From contig JAOZQC010000041.1 of the NCBI GenBank assembly GCA_029932425.1, positions 1-8,479 of the forward strand: a DNA stretch of 8,479 nucleotides, given 5' to 3'. This document shows, in pieces, positions 1 through 5,955 of this stretch. The DNA comes from Planctomycetota bacterium (GTDB lineage Bacteria; Planctomycetota; JAJSAM01). A model generated the notes under the pieces. It searched no databases and was not told where the DNA came from. It worked only from the letters and a program-made list of their open reading frames with translations. Numbering within the stretch: position 1 is the first letter of the stretch; every line of letters begins with the position of its first letter. The position numbers and the translations under genes were made by a program.

Positions 1-61
1 GGGCCGGCGCGGAGCCGCGGGACGGGCGGCGCGGCGGGATCGCCCGGGGTCCGCTCCTCCC

Positions 62-83
62 GGGGAGGGTCGAGGCCCTCCCC
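62..83. other. GC-rich hairpin near the window start
   Basis: GGGGAGGG at 62-69 pairs perfectly with CCCTCCCC at 76-83 around the 6-nt loop TCGAGG. It could end transcription of a gene lying to the left of the window, but no T-tract follows, so its function is open. Confidence 0.35.
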
Positions 84-178
84 TCTCCGGCACCGGGCGC
101 GGGAAGGGGGCCGGGGAGGGGGAGCGACGCGGGATCGGCCGGCGGGATCGGGCGGGAACCGCGCGTCCCGGGGGATGA

Positions 179-249
179 GGCCGCGGTACGCGGACGCCGG
201 GGAGGATCCATCTTCCCCGGCGAAGAGAGGCGGCGCGGGCGTGCCCGCG
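179..249 (+). repeat. Structured dispersed repeat, copy R1
   Basis: This copy has two palindromic parts. The first is 197-220: CCGGGGAGGAT pairs with ATCTTCCCCGG, 11 pairs including one G-T, around CC. After a spacer of the form CGAAGAGAGG, the second is CGCGGGC-GT-GCCCGCG, ending at 249. The last 31 bases (219-249) are identical to 383-413 in copy R2. It lies on the same strand as the downstream transporter gene. It resembles REP/BIME-type or small structured elements in design, but I do not recognise a named family. Confidence 0.7.
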
Positions 250-308
250 ATGTACTCCCGACTTCCAGCTCTTCGCGCGGCTCGCGGATCCGGGGGGAGC
301 AGGCGCCC

Positions 309-420
309 CAGGCGCCCGCCGCCGGGCGGCGAGGAGGCCACGGCCGCGGTGCGCGGCCGGCGGGGGAAGATCCGCTTTCCCGGGCGAAGAGAGGCGGCGC
401 GGGCGTGCCCGCGCCGTGAG
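309..420 (+). repeat. Structured dispersed repeat, copy R2
   Basis: Bases 342-413 align with R1 (about 164 bp upstream). Bases 309-420 align more extensively with the inverted copy at 5346-5484, including a shared 15-mer CAGGCGCCCGCCGCC at its start and the 17-mer GCGTGCCCGCGCCGTGA at its end. Hairpin 1 persists with altered bases: GGGAAG pairs with CTTTCCC around ATCCG, using one G-T pair. Hairpin 2 is extended to GCGCGGGC-GT-GCCCGCGC. The copy ends about 150 nt upstream of the transporter start. Confidence 0.7.
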
Positions 421-466
421 AGCGCGCTTCGCCGGAGCGTGGGGGGGCACCCCCGCGGCGGTCTTC

Positions 467-510
467 GGCGGGATCCGGCGGAAACCGCGCGTTCCCGCGG
501 GGAATGCGGA
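467..510 (+). repeat. Partial direct repeat matching 140-180
   Basis: Bases 467-510 and 140-180 share the pattern CGGCGGGATC, then GGCGG, then AACCGCGCGT, then CCCG and GGGG, with a few substitutions and short indels. The spacing of about 327-330 bp is twice the 164-bp spacing of R1 and R2. The leader therefore looks like the remains of a tandem array with three units, the middle one strongly altered at this position. Confidence 0.5.
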
Positions 511-573
511 CTAGGATGCGGGCCGGGCCGGGAGGGTCCCGGCGGGACGCGGAACGTCCCCGGGAGGAGGACG

Positions 574-1761
574 ATGGAGACGGGCAGGCTCCGGTTCGAC
601 CGGAACGAGCTGGCGGGCGGGCTCGGGGACCTGGGCACGCTGCTTCCCCTGGCCCTGGCCCTGGTGGCCCTGAACGGCCTCTCCTTCACCACCGTCTTCC
701 TGGTCACGGGGCTCGCCTACGTGGCCACGGGCCTCTTCTACGGGATCCCGGTGCCCGTCCAGCCCCTGAAGCTCGTGACCGCGGTGGCCATCGCCGCCCC
801 GGAGCGGTTCGGCCCCGCGATGTTCTCCGCGGTGGGGCTCCTCATGGGCGTGATCCTGCTCGTTCTCGCCGCCACGGGGGCCATCGACGCCCTGGCCCGG
901 CTCTTCACGCGGCCCATCGTGCGGGGGATTCAGCTCGGCCTGGGGCTCATCCTCACCGTGAAGGCCGTCGACCTGCTCTCCGCGCGCTCTCTCTTCCTGG
1001 GGCCGGGGGCGGAGCCGGTGCGCGTGGCGGGGGTGGCGGTGAACCCCCTCCTGGGGGTGGCGGCCGCCGCGGCCGTGTTCCTCCTGCTCGGGAACCGGCG
1101 GTTTCCCGCGGCGCTGGTGCTCGTCGGCCTGGGGATCCTCGCGGGGGCGGCGTTCGGGGCGTTCCGGGGGTTCGAGCTCCGGGCGGGCCCCGCCCCCCTC
1201 CGGGTGGAGTGGCCGGGGGCCGGCGACCTCGCCGACGCCCTCGTCCTCCTCGTGATCCCGCAGCTCCCCATGACCCTCGGAAACGCGATCATCGGCTCCA
1301 CGGACGCCGCCCGGAGGCTCCTGGGGGAGGGACGCGCCCTGCGCCGGGTCACGAACCGCAACTACGCGGTGAGCATCGGCCTCGCCAACCTCGCCTCCGG
1401 CGCGGTCTCCGGGATGCCGCTCTGCCACGGGGCCGGGGGGCTGGCCGCCCACGTCCGTTTCGGCGCCCGGACGGGGGGAGCCACGGTGATGATCGGCGGG
1501 ATCCTGGTGGCGCTCGCCCTGGGCCTGGGGAAGGTGGGGCTGGCCCTGGTGGGGGCCCTCCCCGCCGCCGTGCTCGGCGTCCTGCTCCTCTTCGCCGGGC
1601 TGGAGCTGGGGCTCCTGGTGCGGGATGTCCGGGAGAAGCGGGATCTCCTGGTGACCCTCCTCATCGCCGGTCTCGCGGTGGCCACCCGGAACATGGGCCT
1701 GGCCTTCGGGGCCGGCATCGCCGCCTCCCTCCTCCTGCGCTGGACCCGCGCGGAAGTCTGA
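574..1761 (+). CDS. MOT1-family molybdate (putative sulfate/molybdate) transporter
   Basis: This is an integral inner-membrane protein of 395 aa, predicted to import molybdate for molybdenum-cofactor enzymes. The family signatures are all visible. An N-terminal block runs NELAGGLGDLGTLLP (about 11-25), then VPVQPLK (60-66) and PQLPMTLGNAI (229-239). A second block, MPLCHGAGGL followed by HVRFGARTGG, sits at 281-302. These are the two conserved motifs that separate MOT1 proteins from ordinary SulP sulfate permeases, and no C-terminal STAS domain is present. About ten hydrophobic segments are spread along the chain. The start at 574 is chosen because GGGAGGAGG lies 3 nt upstream and the family N-terminus begins here. 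The next gene starts 42 nt downstream on the same strand. Sulfate transport cannot be excluded from sequence alone. Confidence 0.9.
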   Translation: METGRLRFDRNELAGGLGDLGTLLPLALALVALNGLSFTTVFLVTGLAYVATGLFYGIPVPVQPLKLVTAVAIAAPERFGPAMFSAVGLLMGVILLVLAATGAIDALARLFTRPIVRGIQLGLGLILTVKAVDLLSARSLFLGPGAEPVRVAGVAVNPLLGVAAAAAVFLLLGNRRFPAALVLVGLGILAGAAFGAFRGFELRAGPAPLRVEWPGAGDLADALVLLVIPQLPMTLGNAIIGSTDAARRLLGEGRALRRVTNRNYAVSIGLANLASGAVSGMPLCHGAGGLAAHVRFGARTGGATVMIGGILVALALGLGKVGLALVGALPAAVLGVLLLFAGLELGLLVRDVREKRDLLVTLLIAGLAVATRNMGLAFGAGIAASLLLRWTRAEV

Positions 1762-1778
1762 GCGGCGGGGAGGGGTAC

Positions 1779-1806
1779 CATGGAACCTCGAAGGGAGGGT
1801 TCCATG
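1779..1806 (+). promoter_or_regulatory. Hairpin enclosing the translation start of the downstream gene
   Basis: CATGGAACC (1779-1787) is a perfect inverted match to GGTTCCATG (1798-1806). The 10-nt loop contains the Shine-Dalgarno-like GAAGGGAG, and the right arm ends on the ATG at 1804. In mRNA the ribosome binding site would be exposed in the loop while the start codon is base-paired. This could tie translation to ribosomes finishing the transporter gene (stop at 1759-1761). The pairing is seen directly; the regulatory role is inferred. Confidence 0.5.
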
Positions 1807-2532
1807 TGGAAGCTGCTCGTCCCGCTCGCGCTCCTGGCCGTCCCCGTACCCGTCCTCGCCGGCGAGCGGGCGGACCGCCTGGAGATTCCCTGGGGGAGCA
1901 CTCTCCCGGGGGCGGGGAAGGACGCGGACCCTCTTCCGGCGAAGCCCTTGCTCGTGTACGTCACCAACGAGCACGAGACGCGCGACCAGCGGCGCTTCGA
2001 CGAGGTGCTCCTCAAGAACGAGAGCTTCCTCCTCGCCGCGAAGTTCTTCGCATGCGTGAAGGTGCCGGAGGGGACCGCCCGGAAGCACGCCCTGTTCCGG
2101 GGCGTGAGGTTCCGGGCGCCCGCGGTGGTGGTGTTCGACTCCACGCGGAAGAAGCACGCGGTGGCGGGCGGCCGGGCCAGCGCCATGAAGGTCTACGCGC
2201 TGCTCGTGAAGATGGGCCGGTTGGACTGGGAGACGGACATCGCGAAGACGGTGCGGGCGGCGCGCAACCTCCTCGGGACGTTCGACCAGGTCGACGCCGC
2301 CCGGGACTCCCTCTCGGTGAAGGAGGGTCGCCTGGAGGACGCCCGCGGCAAGAAGGACGGGGCCAAGATCCGCCGGCTCGAGAAGGAGATCGCTCGGGAC
2401 CGGGCCGCGATGGAAGCCCTCTACGCGAAGGCCGAGAAGCGCTGGAAGGAGATCTGGTCGCTCGTGCGCAAGGACCGCGCGGCGGAGGGCGCCAAGGAGA
2501 AGAAGGCGCCGGAGAAGGCGAAGGGGAAATAG
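1804..2532 (+). CDS. Exported thioredoxin-fold-like protein without CxxC, helical charged C-terminal tail
   Basis: The product is 242 aa. Residues 1-19 (MWKLLVPLALLAVPVPVLA) form a clear Sec signal peptide with likely cleavage before G20. Residues 48-135 read like a thioredoxin-type fold: a strand KPLLVYVTN, a helix region with FDEVLLKNESFLLAAKFFACVKV, and RAPAVVVFD with a proline where thioredoxins have their cis-Pro. The position after the first strand has NEHETRD instead of CxxC, so redox activity is unlikely. Residues 160-226 are strongly helical and charged, probably coiled coil, followed by a Lys/Glu/Ala-rich end. An alternative ATG at 1780 would add eight residues before the signal peptide; 1804 is preferred because AAGGGAGG lies just upstream. 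It is probably co-transcribed with the transporter. The fold assignment is tentative and the role is unknown. Confidence 0.72.
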   Translation: MWKLLVPLALLAVPVPVLAGERADRLEIPWGSTLPGAGKDADPLPAKPLLVYVTNEHETRDQRRFDEVLLKNESFLLAAKFFACVKVPEGTARKHALFRGVRFRAPAVVVFDSTRKKHAVAGGRASAMKVYALLVKMGRLDWETDIAKTVRAARNLLGTFDQVDAARDSLSVKEGRLEDARGKKDGAKIRRLEKEIARDRAAMEALYAKAEKRWKEIWSLVRKDRAAEGAKEKKAPEKAKGK

Positions 2533-2551
2533 CCCGCACTCTCCCGCGGGC
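2532..2551 (+). terminator. Hairpin at the stop codon, possible terminator
   Basis: GCCCGC (2532-2537) pairs perfectly with GCGGGC (2546-2551) around an 8-nt loop, beginning at the last base of the TAG stop. A second small hairpin, CGGCGG-ATC-CCGCCG, lies at 2562-2576. Neither is followed by a T-run, so intrinsic termination is only possible, not clear. Confidence 0.3.
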
Positions 2552-2968
2552 GGAAGGTCCCCGGCGGATCCCGCCGCTCCGGCGGTGCGGCTCCCCGCCG
2601 TCGGGCCCCGGCGGGTCGGCTCCCCGCCGCCCCTGTCCCCTCCCGAAGGTCTCCCGCCGGGAACCGCCCGGGGGCGGACCGCCCGCCCCGCACTCCGAGG
2701 GAAACCCCTTCCCGCAAGCGCGCCCCGGTGCCGCCTCCGGCGGGAGGGAGGGGGAGGGCGGGACGGGACCCCCGCCCGGGGCCGGCGCCCGGTCCCTCCC
2801 TTCCCGGCGGGCCGCTTCCTCACCGCGTCGGAGGCGGACCCCGCCCGGAACCGCACGATCCGGTCCCCGGAGAGGGTGGGGGCGGCGGGGAGCGCCTCCT
2901 GCGAGCCGTTCTTGCGGCGGAGCGCCGCCGCGGCCCCCGGGCCGCGCGCGGGGCCGGCGCCCGGTCCC
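2533..2968. other. Convergent intergenic region with a decayed gene-end duplication
   Basis: This region separates two convergent genes. Bases 2533-2777 are extremely GC-rich and hold short hairpins but no gene I can support. A short stretch around 2670-2700 (GGCGGACC, GCCCG, CTCCGAGGG) faintly recalls the duplicated aconitase tail and might be an older, more eroded copy, but this is not secure. Bases 2778-2949 are the recognisable duplicate, listed separately. Confidence 0.65.
2778..2949 (-). pseudogene. Tandem duplicate of the aconitase 3' end, decayed
   Basis: Bases 2778-2949 align without gaps to 2950-3121 at an offset of exactly 172, at about 81% identity by hand count, and the two copies abut. 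The unit covers roughly the last 50 codons of aconitase plus 19 nt beyond its stop. The 21 bases at 2778-2798 match the corresponding downstream-of-stop segment exactly. Read on the minus strand, the copy gives LRRKNGSQEALPAAPTLS, then a nine-residue stretch, then FRAGSASDAVRKRPAGK. The gene has LRHEDGSEDALPAVHTLS and FRAGSALNAMRKRHAGE. The copy's stop codon has become GGA. Most differences fall at codon positions 1 and 2, which argues that the copy no longer codes for a protein. Confidence 0.85.
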
Positions 2969-5239
2969 TCACTCCCCGGCGTGCCGCTTCCGCATGGCGT
3001 TGAGGGCGGACCCCGCCCGGAACCACTCGATCTGGGCCTCGGAGAGGGTGTGGACGGCGGGGAGCGCGTCTTCCGAACCGTCCTCGTGGCGGAGCACCAC
3101 CGTGACCTTCGAGCCCGGCGCGAGGCCGGCGAGCCCCCGGATGCTCACGCGGTCGGTCTCCCGCACCTTCTCGTAGTCGGCGGGGTCCTCGAAGTAGAGC
3201 GGCAGGATGCCCTGGCGCTTCAAGTTCGTCTCCGCGATGCGCGCGAAGGACCGGGCGATGACGGCGCGGCAGCCGCGGAAGCGCGGCTCCATGGCCGCGT
3301 GCTCGCGGCTCGACCCCTCGCCGTAGTTCTCGTCGCCGATCACCACCCACGACCGCCCGGCCTCGGCGTACCGCTTCGCCAGCTCGGGGAGGGGAACGTC
3401 CTTCTCGCCGGTGAGGACGTCGGTGCCCACCCCCGGCCGGTCCGCGAAGGCGTGCCGGGCCCCGATGTAGACGTTCCCGCTGATGTTCTCCAGGTGACCC
3501 CGGTACCGGAGCCAGGGGCCCGCGGGGGAGATGTGGTCGGTGGTGCACTTGCCCCTCGCCTTGAGGAGGACGAGGAGATCCTCCAGGTCGTTGCCGTCCC
3601 AGGGCTCGAAGGGGGTGAGGAGCTGGAGCCGCTCGCTGTCCGGGGCCACCTCCACCTCGACCTCCGTGCCGTCCTCGGGGGGGGCGACGTAGCCCGACGT
3701 GCCGGGGTCGAAGCCGCGCGGGGGAAGCTCCACGCCGGCGGGCGGCTCGAAGCGGAAGGTCCCCCCGCCCGGCGTCTCCAGGCCGTCCGTCAAGGGGTTG
3801 AAGGTGAGCTTCCCGCCGAAGGCCAGGGCCGTGACCAGCTCGGGGCTGCCGATGAAGGCCCTCGTCTCCGGGTTCCCGTCGTTGCGCCGGGCGAAGTTGC
3901 GATTGAAGGAGGTGACGATGGAGTTCGGGGTGCCCTTCGGGACTTCCGGCCTCTCCCACTGGCCGATGCAGGGGCCGCAGGCGTTGGCGAGGACCACGGC
4001 GCCCGCCTTCTCGAGCGTCTCGAGCTGGCCGTCCCGCTCGATGGTGGCCCGGATCTGCTCCGAGCGCGGGGTCACGATGAAGGGGGCCTTCACGTTGAGC
4101 CCCGCGGCCGTCGCCTGCCGGGCGAGGTGGGCGGCCCGGTCGATGTCCTCGTAGGAGGAGTTGGTGCAGGACCCGATGAGGGCGGCGCTGATCTCCTCCG
4201 GGTAGCCTTCCCGCGAGACGTCCTCCGCCATCCGGGAGATGGGGTGGACGAGGTCCGGGGTGTGGGGCCCCACGAGGTGGGGCTCCAGGGAGGAGAGGTC
4301 GATCTCGATGACCTCGTCGTAGTAGAGGCCGGGCTCCTCCGCCACCTCGGGGTCGGCCCGGAGGAAGTCGGCGAACTCGTCGGCCAGCCGGGCGATCGGC
4401 TCCCGGTCCGTGGCCTTCAGGTAGGTGGCCAGGCGCTCGTCGTAGGGGAAGAGGGAATTGGTGGCGCCGAGCTCGGCGCCCATGTTCGTGATCGTGGCCT
4501 TCCCCGTGGCGGACAGCGAGACGGTGCCGGGGCCGAAGTACTCGACGATCTTCCCCGTGCCCCCCTTGACGGTCAGGATGCCCGCGAGCTTGAGGATCAC
4601 GTCCTTGGGGGCGGCCCAGCCGGAGAGCTCCCCCGTGAGGTGTACCCCCACGAGCTTCGGCCACGTCACGCCCCAGGGCTCGCCCGCCATCACGTCCACG
4701 GCATCCGCTCCGCCCACCCCGATGGCCACCATCCCCATGCCGCCCGCGTTCGGGGTGTGGGAGTCGGTGCCCACCATCATGCCCCCCGGGAAGGCGTAGT
4801 TCTCGAAGATCACCTGGTGGATGATCCCGGCCCCCGGCTTCCAGAAGCCGATCCCGTACTTCGCGGAGGCCTGCTGGAGGAAACGGTAGACCTCCTCGTT
4901 CTCCGAGAGGGCCCCGGAGAGGTCGGGCCCGGCGCCCTGCCGCGCCCGGATCAGGTGGTCGCAGTGCACGGTGGAGGGCACCGCCACCTTCTTCCGCCCC
5001 ACGAGGATGAACTGGAGGAGGGCCATCTGGGCCGTGGCGTCCTGCATGGCCACCCGGTCGGGACGGAAGAGGGCGTAGCTCTCGCCCCGGACGATCTCCT
5101 GGGTCCGGGGCTGGTCGAGGTGACCGAAGAGGACCTTCTCGGCGTAGGTGAGGGGCCGGCCGAGGCGCTCCCGGGCGATCTCCACGCCCTCTCGGATCCG
5201 GTCGTAGACCTTACGCACGAAGTCGGGGTCGGTAAGCAT
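2969..5239 (-). CDS. acn: Aconitate hydratase, mitochondrial (ACO2) type
   Basis: The 756-aa cytoplasmic 4Fe-4S enzyme interconverts citrate and isocitrate through cis-aconitate in the TCA cycle. Recognisable motifs are MQDATAQMA (65-73), GTDSHTPN (157-164), GVGGADAVDVMAGEPW (174-189) and GSCTNSS (356-362). These are followed by ACGPCIGQW (420-428), TTDHISPAGPW (566-576) and GDENYGEGSSREHAA (635-649). The cluster ligands fall at C358, C421 and C424, the same numbers as in mature pig mitochondrial aconitase. The active-site serine and arginine lie in GSSREH (S643, R645). Length and motifs fit the mitochondrial-type family rather than the roughly 890-aa AcnA/IRP or AcnB types. The ATG at 5239 is preceded by AGGAG six bases upstream. 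The frame stays open to 5536, but that part is repeat-derived and non-homologous. The protein's own 3' end is duplicated just downstream. Confidence 0.97.
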   Translation of the reverse strand: MLTDPDFVRKVYDRIREGVEIARERLGRPLTYAEKVLFGHLDQPRTQEIVRGESYALFRPDRVAMQDATAQMALLQFILVGRKKVAVPSTVHCDHLIRARQGAGPDLSGALSENEEVYRFLQQASAKYGIGFWKPGAGIIHQVIFENYAFPGGMMVGTDSHTPNAGGMGMVAIGVGGADAVDVMAGEPWGVTWPKLVGVHLTGELSGWAAPKDVILKLAGILTVKGGTGKIVEYFGPGTVSLSATGKATITNMGAELGATNSLFPYDERLATYLKATDREPIARLADEFADFLRADPEVAEEPGLYYDEVIEIDLSSLEPHLVGPHTPDLVHPISRMAEDVSREGYPEEISAALIGSCTNSSYEDIDRAAHLARQATAAGLNVKAPFIVTPRSEQIRATIERDGQLETLEKAGAVVLANACGPCIGQWERPEVPKGTPNSIVTSFNRNFARRNDGNPETRAFIGSPELVTALAFGGKLTFNPLTDGLETPGGGTFRFEPPAGVELPPRGFDPGTSGYVAPPEDGTEVEVEVAPDSERLQLLTPFEPWDGNDLEDLLVLLKARGKCTTDHISPAGPWLRYRGHLENISGNVYIGARHAFADRPGVGTDVLTGEKDVPLPELAKRYAEAGRSWVVIGDENYGEGSSREHAAMEPRFRGCRAVIARSFARIAETNLKRQGILPLYFEDPADYEKVRETDRVSIRGLAGLAPGSKVTVVLRHEDGSEDALPAVHTLSEAQIEWFRAGSALNAMRKRHAGE

Positions 5240-5279
5240 GGTGCGCTCCTGGGGGGGATCGAGTGGCGGCGAAGCCGTG

Positions 5280-5285
5280 AGCATA
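5280..5285 (-). promoter_or_regulatory. Possible -10 element for aconitase
   Basis: TATGCT on the minus strand (5285 to 5280) resembles a -10 hexamer and would give a 5' UTR of about 35 nt. No good -35 hexamer is found at the right distance, so this is a weak candidate. Confidence 0.2.
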
Positions 5286-5345
5286 CCGCAACTCCCGGGG
5301 AAAGCGGAGCGGGAAGGAACGGTGGACCGCGGGCCGGGTTCCGGA

Positions 5346-5484
5346 TCACGGCGCGGGCACGCTCGCAGCCCCCCCTGCGACGGGTACGTCCGCGCTGTCT
5401 CCCTTCGCCGGGGGAGGCGGATCCTCCCCCGCCGGCCGCCTTCCGCGGCCGACCCCCTCCTCGCCGCAGGGCGGCGGGCGCCTG
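5346..5484 (-). repeat. Structured dispersed repeat, copy R3, inverted
   Basis: Read on the minus strand, 5450 down to 5378 aligns with R2 (342-413) at roughly 80-85% identity. The match extends upstream to 5484 through a shared 15-mer (CAGGCGCCCGCCGCC). The 17-mer GCGTGCCCGCGCCGTGA recurs at 5362-5346 after an insertion of about 15-30 nt. Hairpin 1 is perfect here: CGGGGGAGG pairs with CCTCCCCCG (5409-5431, 9 bp, 5-nt loop). Hairpin 2 is eroded. Relative to aconitase, the element is upstream and in the gene's own orientation, as R1 and R2 are relative to the transporter. It ends about 107 nt before the aconitase start. Confidence 0.7.
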
Positions 5485-5650
5485 CGGGGCCGGCTCCCGC
5501 AGTATCTCCGAGCCGCGCGAAGAATCGCAAGGTCAAGAGTACGGTCCCCCCGGGAGGCGGCCCGCATCCGGACGCACGGTTTTCGTCGGATCTCGCCGTC
5601 CCTGACGGTGTGGCTCCTCGTCATCCACCCCCACGGAACGTGAAGGCACT

Positions 5651-5673
5651 CCACGCCGTGGGAAGATCCCACG
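5651..5673. other. Overlapping alternative hairpins
   Basis: CCACG (5651-5655), CGTGG (5657-5661) and CCACG (5669-5673) allow two mutually exclusive foldings. The second extends to a 7-bp stem, CGTGGGA-AGA-TCCCACG (5657-5673). Other small palindromes lie nearby, including CCGTC-CCT-GACGG upstream and GGGTTTC/GAAACCC at 5767-5773 and 5784-5790. No gene is recognised around them. Confidence 0.35.
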
Positions 5674-5892
5674 AATCGGATCGGGACGCCCGAGCAGGTT
5701 CGACTCCTCGTCGCGCCTGGCCCCTTTTCGACGATCTCCCGCCGAAAGCCGCCCGTGGTGGGCCACGGGTTTCGCGCTCCGGGGAAACCCCGTTCCGCCG
5801 GCCGGCTGGAAGCCATGGCCCGCACGCCGGATGAGAACGGCGGGCGGGACCGGAGGACCGCCGGCGGAGAGCGCCGGCGGCGGGGGACGCGT

Positions 5893-5921
5893 TTGCCCGC
5901 CAACCCCCCGCGGGATAGACT
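5893..5921 (+). promoter_or_regulatory. Sigma70-type promoter for the deoxyhypusine-synthase-like gene
   Basis: TTGCCC (5893-5898) and TAGACT (5916-5921) each match the -35 and -10 consensus at four of six positions and are separated by exactly 17 bp. Transcription would start near 5928, giving a leader of about 28 nt with the Shine-Dalgarno GGAGG at 5944-5948, 7 nt before the ATG. Confidence 0.5.
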
Positions 5922-5955
5922 CACCTCGTCCCCCCGGCGGAATGGAGGCGGAATC

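Larger units (their letters stand above)
1..573. other. Non-coding, repeat-rich leader upstream of the molybdate transporter
   Basis: No convincing gene is seen here. Long open frames exist on both strands, but their translations are low-complexity Arg/Gly/Pro/Ala strings of the kind extreme GC content produces. The region holds a GC-rich hairpin at 62-83 (8-bp arms, GGGGAGGG/CCCTCCCC), another at about 438-457 (GGGGG/CCCCC core), and two copies of a structured repeat at 179-249 and 309-420. A further similar pair lies at 140-180 and 467-510. A weak -10-like TAGGAT at 512-517 has no recognisable -35 partner. The transporter frame remains open upstream to 175, but the family's N-terminus and a ribosome binding site both place the start at 574. 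Confidence 0.7.
5240..5955. other. Divergent intergenic region with repeat, hairpins and promoters
   Basis: This 716-bp region lies between aconitase (-) and the deoxyhypusine-synthase-like gene (+). It contains, in order, a weak aconitase promoter candidate, the inverted repeat copy R3 (5346-5484), a less GC-extreme stretch with several small palindromes (about 5590-5790), and a good promoter for the right-hand gene. Open frames crossing it give Arg/Pro/Gly-rich translations without recognisable domains. No tRNA or riboswitch could be folded with confidence. Confidence 0.65.

Noticed and set aside
140..510. CRISPR array
   Set aside because: Repeats are long, diverged and few, with no uniform short repeat and spacer pattern, and no cas gene is present.
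175..573. N-terminal extension of the transporter from an ATG at 175
   Set aside because: The extension is the translated repeat leader, lacks homology to the family, and the ATG at 574 has a strong ribosome binding site.
2562..2576. CGGCGG-ATC-CCGCCG hairpin as a strong intrinsic terminator
   Set aside because: The stem is only 6 bp with no T-run, and such palindromes are common by chance at this GC content.
5492..5558. Second tRNA-like stretch: antisense translation contains GDRTLDL, a string often seen in frames crossing tRNAs
   Set aside because: The span between pairing ends is only about 67 nt, the T-loop is not intact, and no cloverleaf folds.
504..5605. Very long open frames on both strands (for example 504-3176 +, 2585-5605 +, 511-2856 -, 2820-4664 -)
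   Set aside because: They overlap clear genes in other frames, and their translations are Arg/Pro/Gly-rich without domains. Extreme GC content removes stop codons and produces such shadows.
5646..5717. tRNA-like segment with a T-loop-like GGTTCGACTCC and a span of 72 nt
   Set aside because: The T-stem pairs at only three of five positions, the acceptor arms match poorly, and no anticodon loop with a U at position 33 can be drawn. At most it is chance or a long-dead tRNA.
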